DNA from: Oscillospiraceae bacterium
GTDB taxonomy: Bacteria; Bacillota; Clostridia; Oscillospirales; Oscillospiraceae
DNA: 64,000 nt
Assembly: GCA_017550645.1 (NCBI GenBank)
Contig: JAFZOI010000013.1
Span: 124,001 to 188,000 of the forward strand
Direction: 5' to 3'
Below are positions 58,646-64,000 of this stretch, piece by piece. A program made the position numbers and the translations under genes. The notes below the pieces were generated by a model that saw only the letters and a program-made list of their open reading frames with translations, searched no databases and was not told the DNA's origin. Numbering within the stretch: the stretch's first letter is position 1; each line of letters opens with the position of its first letter.

Positions 58646-59178
58646 TGATCGAGATAGAGCTTGATTCGACCGATCTGCGCGCGATCCTGCGCACTCTGAG
58701 GGCCGGCGACAGAGTGAGCCTTTCGGGGCCGGTCTATACGGCGCGCGACGCGGCGCACAAGCGACTGTTTGAGTTTCTCGACGCAGGGAAAGAGCTCCCC
58801 ATCCCCATTCGCGGCAAGGTCGTTTATTATGCGGGGCCGACTCCCGCGCCTCCGGGCAGGCCGATAGGCTCATGCGGGCCGACGACTTCCTCGCGCATGG
58901 ACGTCTTTACTCCGAGGCTGCTCGAGCTCGGGCTTGCCGGCATGATAGGAAAAGGCGAGCGTTCCCGCGAGGTGAACGAGGCGATAAAGCGTTTCGGCGC
59001 AGTATATTTCTGCGCGCTCGGCGGCGCCGGGGCTCTCATCTCAAGGCACGTCGTCTCCGCGCGCGAGGTCGCCTTCCCCGACCTCGGCTGCGAATCGATC
59101 AAGGAGATCATCCTTGCCGGACTTCCCCTCACGGTCGGGACGGACAGCCTCGGCAACTCGATATTCAAGGAGAACTGA
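58645..59178 (+). CDS. Class I fumarase / L-tartrate dehydratase beta subunit
   Basis: 177 residues; ATG 58645 overlaps the upstream TGA by one base. Fumarate hydratase C-terminal domain motifs: GDRVSLSGPVYTARDAAHKR, VVYYAGPTPAPPG, GSCGPTTSSRMD and KGERSREV. In two-subunit class I enzymes it pairs with an Fe-S-binding alpha subunit, which is not in this window. It would interconvert malate and fumarate, or dehydrate tartrate. Its ending DSLGNSIFKEN is normal, so it is not truncated. Neighbours give no pathway clue. Confidence 0.9.
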   Translation: MIEIELDSTDLRAILRTLRAGDRVSLSGPVYTARDAAHKRLFEFLDAGKELPIPIRGKVVYYAGPTPAPPGRPIGSCGPTTSSRMDVFTPRLLELGLAGMIGKGERSREVNEAIKRFGAVYFCALGGAGALISRHVVSAREVAFPDLGCESIKEIILAGLPLTVGTDSLGNSIFKEN

Positions 59179-59180
59179 AA

Positions 59181-59942
59181 ATGGCGATCCCCGAAAGCAT
59201 CATAGCGAGGAAAAGCTTTCATTCGTTCACGAATCGCGAGCCGACGCCGGAGCTGCTCGACGAGCTTACGGACTATCTTTCCGAGCTGACACCGCCGTAC
59301 AGCGAGCTCGACTGGAACTTCGATACGCTCCCCCACTCCGACCTAATGCAGATTGCGACGCGGTATTTCGGGATCGAGGCGCCGACGTATCTCGTCCTGC
59401 GCTCGACGAAGAAGGCCGGATGCCTGCAGAACGTCGGCTATATTGGCGAGATGGCCGTTCTCTGGCTGACGGAGCACGGCGTCGCGACCATTTGGCAGGG
59501 CAGCGTCTCCGTCAATTATATGGACGACTTCCCCGACTGCCTGCCTTATGTCAGCTGCATCGCGCTCGGCTATTCCGACGAGCCGTTTCGCAAATCGGCC
59601 GCGGAAGCCGACCGCAAGCCGCTCAGCGCGATCGCCTTCGGGCAGACCGAGGGCTTTGAGGAATATCTTGAAGCCGCGAGGCTCGCTCCGAGCTACGGCA
59701 ACCGTCAGATGACGCGCATCGTCGGAGATAAACGCGGGAAGCTCCACTTCTTCCGCAAGAAGGCTCTGATGAACAATCCGGTCTACACCTATCAGGACTG
59801 CATCAGCACGGGCACGGCGCTCGCTCACCTTGACCTTGCCATGAGGGCCGACGGGCTTTCCCCGCGCACGTACGTCATTGATCCCGAGCCCGTATTCCGC
59901 AATTTCATCTATCAGTTCAGCGTCGATCCCGGCAAGGCTTGA
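59181..59942 (+). CDS. Nitroreductase-family FMN protein
   Basis: 253 residues from ATG 59181, eight bases after AGGAG. N-terminal IIARKSFHSFTNREPTPELL matches the start of FMN-dependent nitroreductases (Arg-Ser contacts), and GEMAVLWLTEHGVATIWQG is the usual cofactor-cap segment. A second half (about 150-250) repeats part of the fold. It probably reduces a flavin- or quinone-type substrate with NAD(P)H; the physiological target is unknown. Third gene of the unit, 2 bases after the fumarase subunit. Confidence 0.82.
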   Translation: MAIPESIIARKSFHSFTNREPTPELLDELTDYLSELTPPYSELDWNFDTLPHSDLMQIATRYFGIEAPTYLVLRSTKKAGCLQNVGYIGEMAVLWLTEHGVATIWQGSVSVNYMDDFPDCLPYVSCIALGYSDEPFRKSAAEADRKPLSAIAFGQTEGFEEYLEAARLAPSYGNRQMTRIVGDKRGKLHFFRKKALMNNPVYTYQDCISTGTALAHLDLAMRADGLSPRTYVIDPEPVFRNFIYQFSVDPGKA

Positions 59943-59983
59943 TGCGCCTCTGTCGCTGTTAATTCAACAGATAGTAAAAGGAC

Positions 59984-60019
59984 AAGCCCCGCAAGGCATA
60001 AGCTTCGCGGGGCTTTTTT
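59984..60019 (+). terminator. Terminator of the DivIVA-fumarase-nitroreductase unit
   Basis: AAGCCCCGC and GCGGGGCTT arms followed by T6. Confidence 0.88.
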
Positions 60020-60069
60020 ATGAGGAAAGGCTCGCATTCGAGCAAAAATGATTATTGCGGAAAAGAGCA

Positions 60070-60111
60070 TAAAAAGAGCGCCGCGGAAGATCCGCGGCGC
60101 TCGGTTTTTTT
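60070..60111. terminator. Terminator of the ABC permease operon
   Basis: GAGCGCCGCGGA-AGA-TCCGCGGCGCTC, a perfect 12-bp stem with A5 on one side and T7 on the other; it serves the minus-strand permeases and backs up the plus-strand unit. Confidence 0.9.
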
Positions 60112-60114
60112 GGA

Positions 60115-61017
60115 TTAGCCCTTGATGGAGCCGATCATGACGCCCTTGACGAAGTACTTCTGAACGAAAGGATAAATGGCAAGGATGGGGAGCGTGGCAT
60201 AAATGATGGTGGAGTACTGGAGAAGCTTCTTGAAGTCCTCGTTGTAGGTGTCTGCGTCGCCGCTGATGGCTATCTCCTGGTTACCGGAGCTGTCGACCAG
60301 CATCTCACGCAGGTAGCACTGCAGAGGATACAGGGCGCGGTTGTTGAGGTAGATGATAGCGGTCAGATATTCGTTCCACTTACCGACTGCGAAGAACAGC
60401 GCGATAACTGCCAGCGTCGCCTTGGAAAGCGGAAGGATTATCTTCAGCAGGACGGTCATATGACCGGCGCCGTCTAGCTGCGCGGATTCTTCCAGAGAAG
60501 CCGGCAGCTGTTGGAAGGACGTTTTTAGTATTATTACGTAGAAGACGCCGATGAGGCCCATCGCTATCATGACCCAGCGGGTGTTGACTATGCCGAGGGT
60601 CTTGTTGACGTAGTAGGTCGGGATAAGACCGCCGTTGAAGAACATCGTTACCATGAGCAGGACGACGAGGTACTTCATGAAGAGGGTCTTTCTTCTGGAC
60701 ATGCAGTACGCGGCGATGGAGACGAAGAACAGGCACAGGAGAGTACCGACGCCGACGTAGAATATCGTGTTCGCGTAGCCTCTGGCAAGACCGACGTTTC
60801 TCAGAACGAGCTGATATCCCTTGAGGGTCGCGGGATGTCCAGGGCTGGAGAGCGGCCAGAAGACGACACCCGTGTTCTGCGAAAGAACGGTCGGGTTACT
60901 GAAGGAGGCCATGAGGACGTGCCACAGAGGGAGCAGGCAGATAAATGCGAGAATCAGCATTAAGATCGTATTGATGATTCTGAAAACAATTCTCGACGGG
61001 GTTTCTTTTATCTTCAT
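60115..61017 (-). CDS. Carbohydrate ABC transporter permease, LplC/YtcP type
   Basis: 300 residues with six helices. The EAA loop SLEESAQLDGAGHMTVLLKI is the site that docks the ATPase subunit. The N terminus ETPSRIVFRIINTILMLILAFICLLPLWHVL and end QKYFVKGVMIGSIKG match the LplC/YtcP family. It pairs with the permease upstream, 19 bases away. These systems import oligosaccharides, often pectin- or alginate-type fragments; the sugar here is unknown. Confidence 0.93.
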   Translation of the reverse strand: MKIKETPSRIVFRIINTILMLILAFICLLPLWHVLMASFSNPTVLSQNTGVVFWPLSSPGHPATLKGYQLVLRNVGLARGYANTIFYVGVGTLLCLFFVSIAAYCMSRRKTLFMKYLVVLLMVTMFFNGGLIPTYYVNKTLGIVNTRWVMIAMGLIGVFYVIILKTSFQQLPASLEESAQLDGAGHMTVLLKIILPLSKATLAVIALFFAVGKWNEYLTAIIYLNNRALYPLQCYLREMLVDSSGNQEIAISGDADTYNEDFKKLLQYSTIIYATLPILAIYPFVQKYFVKGVMIGSIKG

Positions 61018-61036
61018 TTAACTCACTCCTTCCTGA

Positions 61037-61951
61037 TCAGAACAGGCTGGTCTCGGAATACTTCGCGCTTATAGCGTTCGTCGTAAACATTAGAGCCATG
61101 TTAACGATCGAGTTGAAGATACCGACTGCAGTCGAATAGCCGTATGCGCCTTCCTGGAGGCCGCGTCTGTAAACGAAGGAGGAGATAACGTCCGCAACGT
61201 CATATGTAACAGGACGATAGAGGAGGATGATCTTTTCCATCGAGACGTTCAGCAGGTTGCCCATGGTGAGGATGAACATGATGATGATGGTCGGAAGGAT
61301 GCTGGGCAGCGTGATGTGAAGCGTCTGCCTCCAGCGCCCGGCGCCGTCGATCTTCGCAGCCTCGTAGAGCTCCTGGTCAACACTGGACAGCGCGGCAAGA
61401 TAGATTATCGAGCCATAGCCTATGCCCTGCCAGGTGCCCGACAGAACGAAGATCGGTCGGAATGCCGATTTCAAGGCCAGCAGGTCCTGCCTCTCCTTGA
61501 TCAGACCCATGTTGAGGAGGATGCTGGTGAAAGCGCCGTCATATCCGAGGAAGTCGATAACTATACCGCAGATAACGACCGTGGAGATGAAGTGCGGGAT
61601 ATAGCTGATGGTCTGAATGACTTTCTTGAATATCTTGTTTTCAAGCTCATTGAGCAGGAGAGCAAGAATGATGGGGGCGGGGAAGTTGATCACTATGGAG
61701 AAGATGCTCAGGATGAGCGTATTCTTTATCAGTCTTCCGAAGTAGTAGCTCTTGAAGAAGTCGATAAAGTTCTTGACGCCTATCCATTCACTTCCCGTGA
61801 TACCGCCTCTGGGGGAATACTCCTCAAAGCCGAGGAGAAGTCCGACGATAGGGGCGTAGTGCCAAATCAGGAAGTAGATGACGATCGGAATGGCCAGAAA
61901 ATAGACTGATTTGTTCTTTTTCCAGTCTTTTTTGATGTCAACTAGTCGCAT
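61037..61951 (-). CDS. Carbohydrate ABC transporter permease, LplB/YteP type
   Basis: 304 residues with six helices. WKKNKSVYFLAIPIVIYFLIW at the start, FKSYYFGRLIKNTLILS, IPHFISTVVICGIV and the EAA loop ELYEAAKIDGAGRWRQTLHI are typical of LplB/UgpA-type proteins. It begins the two-gene operon. Such operons normally begin or end with a solute-binding lipoprotein; none is present, since the next gene (62204) is divergent. GGAGACGG precedes the ATG. The ATPase is probably shared (MsmX/MsmK type) and encoded elsewhere. Confidence 0.93.
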   Translation of the reverse strand: MRLVDIKKDWKKNKSVYFLAIPIVIYFLIWHYAPIVGLLLGFEEYSPRGGITGSEWIGVKNFIDFFKSYYFGRLIKNTLILSIFSIVINFPAPIILALLLNELENKIFKKVIQTISYIPHFISTVVICGIVIDFLGYDGAFTSILLNMGLIKERQDLLALKSAFRPIFVLSGTWQGIGYGSIIYLAALSSVDQELYEAAKIDGAGRWRQTLHITLPSILPTIIIMFILTMGNLLNVSMEKIILLYRPVTYDVADVISSFVYRRGLQEGAYGYSTAVGIFNSIVNMALMFTTNAISAKYSETSLF

Positions 61952-62048
61952 AAAAGCCGTCTCCTTTACCTGCCAGAATTCGAGGGATCGATTTGGTTCT
62001 TGTTGGTATTTATGCTAAAACAACATAAATCCCGTTAACTTATTGTTA

Positions 62049-62076
62049 ATTATAACACATGTTTACGAAAATACAA
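62049..62076 (-). promoter_or_regulatory. Promoter of the ABC permease operon
   Basis: Minus strand TTGTAT (62076-62071), 16 bases, TATAAT (62054-62049). Just downstream, ATTTATG and CATAAAT (62008-62030) form an inverted repeat that could be an operator. Confidence 0.6.
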
Positions 62077-62203
62077 GCAAAAAATACGATTCTTGTTAAT
62101 ATTTTTTGAGCATTTTGACAAGTGATCGGCATACTGTCATACCCGCTCCCCCGTCTTCCATAGATATTAAAGAAACAAATCCCCCTTTTCGGAGGCGCAG
62201 TCT

Positions 62204-63703
62204 ATGTTCGGAGGCAAAAAGCTCTGGCGGGACGCGGCCGTGCTGACGCTCGGATCGCTCCTTCTCAGATGTGCGGGGCTCGTTTTTCAGGTCATTCTGG
62301 CGGGCAGGCTCGAGGCGGAGGGAGTCGGGCTTTTTCAGCTCGTTTTGTCCGTCTACGGTCTCGCCGTCTCGCTCGCCGCGGCAGGGATAAGATACGTCGC
62401 GACGAGGCTCGTCAGCGAGGAGCTCGGGCTCGGCAGGACGGATCGCGCCGTTTCCGTCCTGCGGCGGTGCTTTATAGCCGCGCTGACGCTCTCCGTTATT
62501 TCCGGCTGCCTGCTGACGCTGCTGTCGGATACGGCGGCGGACCGCCTCATTTGCGACGCGCGGGCCGGAAACTGTCTGCGGATACTCGCCATGTCTCTCC
62601 CCTTCTGCTCCATGACGGCGGTCATGGGCGGCTGGTTCACGGCGGTAGGCAAGGCCTCGAGGTCGGCGGCGGTACAGCTCTTCGAGCAGGCCGTCATGAT
62701 GCTGCTGACGCTCGTTTTGGTACCCGAAGCGGGAATGATACAGGATACGGCCAAGGCCTGCGAGCTGATTTGCACGGCGTCCGTCGCTGCGGACGCGGCG
62801 GCGTTTCTCTTTTCCTCGGCGCTTTATCTTCACAGCAGGCGCGGCTTTGGCTTTCACGGCGGAGGTTACCCCGCCAAGCGCATACTCGCGCTCGGCGCGC
62901 CAATCGCGGTCACGGCCTGGGCCCGCTCCGCTCTCTCGACCTTGAAGCATTCGCTCATACCCGCCGCGCTCCGTCTTTCGGGAGCCGCTCCCGCAAGGGC
63001 GCTCGCGGCCTACGGCGTCGTGCAGGGCATGGCCTTCCCTGCGCTCGCTTTTCCCTCGGCTTTTTTCTACTCGCTCGCGGAGGTGCTCGTCCCGGAGCTG
63101 ACGAGAGCGCAGGTCGGCGGCGACGCAAAGCGCGTCCGCGAGACGGTCGCCCGCTCGCTGCGCATCTGCTTCGGCATTGCATCCGGTATCTCGGCGCTGT
63201 TCCTTGCGTACGGAAAGCAACTCGGGACGCTCCTCTACGGCAACGCTGAGGCGGGGGCTTTTATGACCGCTCTCTCCCCTTTCGTCCTCGTCATGTATAT
63301 GGACGCCGTTACGGACGGGATGCTGAGAGGGCTCGGAGAACAGTTTTACTCCATGTGCGTTAATCTCGCGGACGCCGTGCTGAGCCTCGCCGCCGTGAGA
63401 TTTATCGTGCCGATATTCGCCGTACGCGGCTATCTCGCGCTGATATTCTTCTCGGAGCTATTCAATTTTCTGCTCTCTTTCGGCCGCCTCGTAAAAAAGA
63501 CGGGCCTGACCTTTTCTCCCGGAGGGTTGCTTTTCCCTCCGCTCTGCGCGGCGGGATCCGTAGGCTCCGTTTCCTTCCTGCTGCGGCTTATCGGGCTCTC
63601 CCCCGCCGGAGCCCTAGGGCTCGCGGCGCATATACTCCTTACGGGAGCGGCTTACGCCGGCCTCATGCTCGCGAAGCGGCGGGCGGAGCGCGCCGCGGCG
63701 TGA
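62204..63703 (+). CDS. spoVB: Stage V sporulation protein B-like lipid flippase
   Basis: 499 residues, about 14 helices of the MOP flippase superfamily. The start KLWRDAAVLTLGSLLLRCAGLVFQVILAGRL and later FYSLAEVLVPELTRAQ match SpoVB-type proteins. SpoVB-like flippases export lipid-linked precursors for the spore cortex. TCGGAGGC precedes the ATG. Upstream, GTCATA (62136) and CATAGATA (62159) weakly resemble a sigma-E promoter, but the spacing is long. It could also serve another surface polymer. Confidence 0.88.
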   Translation: MFGGKKLWRDAAVLTLGSLLLRCAGLVFQVILAGRLEAEGVGLFQLVLSVYGLAVSLAAAGIRYVATRLVSEELGLGRTDRAVSVLRRCFIAALTLSVISGCLLTLLSDTAADRLICDARAGNCLRILAMSLPFCSMTAVMGGWFTAVGKASRSAAVQLFEQAVMMLLTLVLVPEAGMIQDTAKACELICTASVAADAAAFLFSSALYLHSRRGFGFHGGGYPAKRILALGAPIAVTAWARSALSTLKHSLIPAALRLSGAAPARALAAYGVVQGMAFPALAFPSAFFYSLAEVLVPELTRAQVGGDAKRVRETVARSLRICFGIASGISALFLAYGKQLGTLLYGNAEAGAFMTALSPFVLVMYMDAVTDGMLRGLGEQFYSMCVNLADAVLSLAAVRFIVPIFAVRGYLALIFFSELFNFLLSFGRLVKKTGLTFSPGGLLFPPLCAAGSVGSVSFLLRLIGLSPAGALGLAAHILLTGAAYAGLMLAKRRAERAAA

Positions 63704-63734
63704 AAAAGCCCCCGCGCCGAGGATGGCGCGGGGG
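63703..63734 (-). terminator. Terminator of the nicotinate phosphoribosyltransferase gene
   Basis: CCCCCGCGCC and GGCGCGGGGG arms with a 6-base loop; T5 follows on the minus strand, 17 bases past that gene's stop. It may also stop spoVB transcripts. Confidence 0.82.
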
Positions 63735-63750
63735 TGGCTTGCATTAAAGC

Positions 63751-64000
63751 TTACTTCTGATTTCTCAGCATGTCGTTCTTAAGATCCCAAAGCTTCTGGG
63801 AAAGATCGACGTAATACTCGTGCGGATAATCGAAGCGCTTGACCGTATCCCAGAGCAGGTCGATCTGCTCGGCGCAGTATTTGCGTATCTCCTCGAGGGA
63901 GGGCAGATCATAGACTCTCTTGCCGTTTTTGAATATCGGGCGAAGGAGCTCGACCGCCTTGTAGTCCTCCTGAACGCTGCGCTTCCACGGGGCCTTCGGG
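63751..64000 (-). CDS. pncB: Nicotinate phosphoribosyltransferase, C-terminal part (partial)
   Basis: The minus-strand frame from the window edge to TAA (63753-63751) encodes about 82 residues: a start APWKRSVQEDYKAVELLRPI, then LPSLEEIRKYCAEQIDLLW and PHEYYVDLSQKLWDLKNDML. This is the well-conserved C terminus of nicotinate phosphoribosyltransferase, which makes nicotinate mononucleotide for NAD salvage. The start lies outside the window. Confidence 0.9.
   Translation of the reverse strand, partial: PKAPWKRSVQEDYKAVELLRPIFKNGKRVYDLPSLEEIRKYCAEQIDLLWDTVKRFDYPHEYYVDLSQKLWDLKNDMLRNQK

Overview
The window comes from an endospore-forming member of the Firmicutes, class Clostridia, most like an Oscillospirales-type gut anaerobe. 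Evidence: SpoIIID and SpoVB homologues, a GerS-like lipoprotein next to alanine racemase, IreB, type III glutamine synthetase, RNase J, a 2[4Fe-4S] ferredoxin, and strong GGAGG ribosome sites with sigma-A promoters (TTGACA-17-TATAAT type). Core genes are GC-rich; the exopolysaccharide block at 39.8-55.7 kb looks visibly less so. The exact genus cannot be read from the sequence.

Layout. 1-2.5 kb: 3' end of a type IV pilus operon (pilin-like proteins, PilT), followed by a membrane diguanylate cyclase (2.7-4.1 kb) and spoIIID. 4.5-9.8 kb: a minus-strand operon from one near-consensus promoter (small membrane protein, nnr, GerS-like lipoprotein, alr, a MazF toxin without antitoxin, an exported protein). 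10-17 kb, plus strand: pheST, ireB, a small conserved protein, an SH3-NlpC/P60 cell-wall hydrolase and a FAD oxidoreductase with an operator-like palindrome in its promoter. 17.1-23.3 kb, minus: rpe-recR-rnj-glnN-dCMP deaminase behind a long structured leader. 23.3-39.6 kb: Clp-N protein, ferredoxin, tRNA methyltransferase-rsmI, a secreted SLH-SGNH hydrolase, dnaE, rpsF-ssb-rpsR, queH-queT, mfd-PrsA-like foldase, an esterase-like hydrolase and PrsW.

39.8-55.7 kb: a minus-strand Wzx/Wzy-type exopolysaccharide locus of twelve genes: metallophosphoesterase, two Wzz-like co-polymerases (one fused to a degenerate GGDEF domain), polymerase, CDP-glycerol transferase-like protein, three glycosyltransferases, flippase, initiating phosphoglycosyltransferase, UDP-glucose dehydrogenase and a UDP-sugar epimerase. 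It is flanked by a 16-bp direct repeat of the tRNA-Lys 3' end, which suggests a tRNA-anchored island. 56.2-56.8 kb: five tRNA genes (Gly, Arg, His, Gln, Lys in transcription order). 56.8-64 kb: pyrB fused to a PyrI-type zinc ribbon, a DivIVA-like protein, a lone class I fumarase beta subunit, a nitroreductase, two sugar-ABC permeases without a binding protein, spoVB, and the 3' end of nicotinate phosphoribosyltransferase.

The most unusual item is the Wzz-degenerate GGDEF fusion. It would give the chain-length regulator a built-in nucleotide-sensing or protein-interaction domain, in a genome that also carries a diguanylate cyclase with intact catalytic and inhibitory motifs beside the pilus ATPase.
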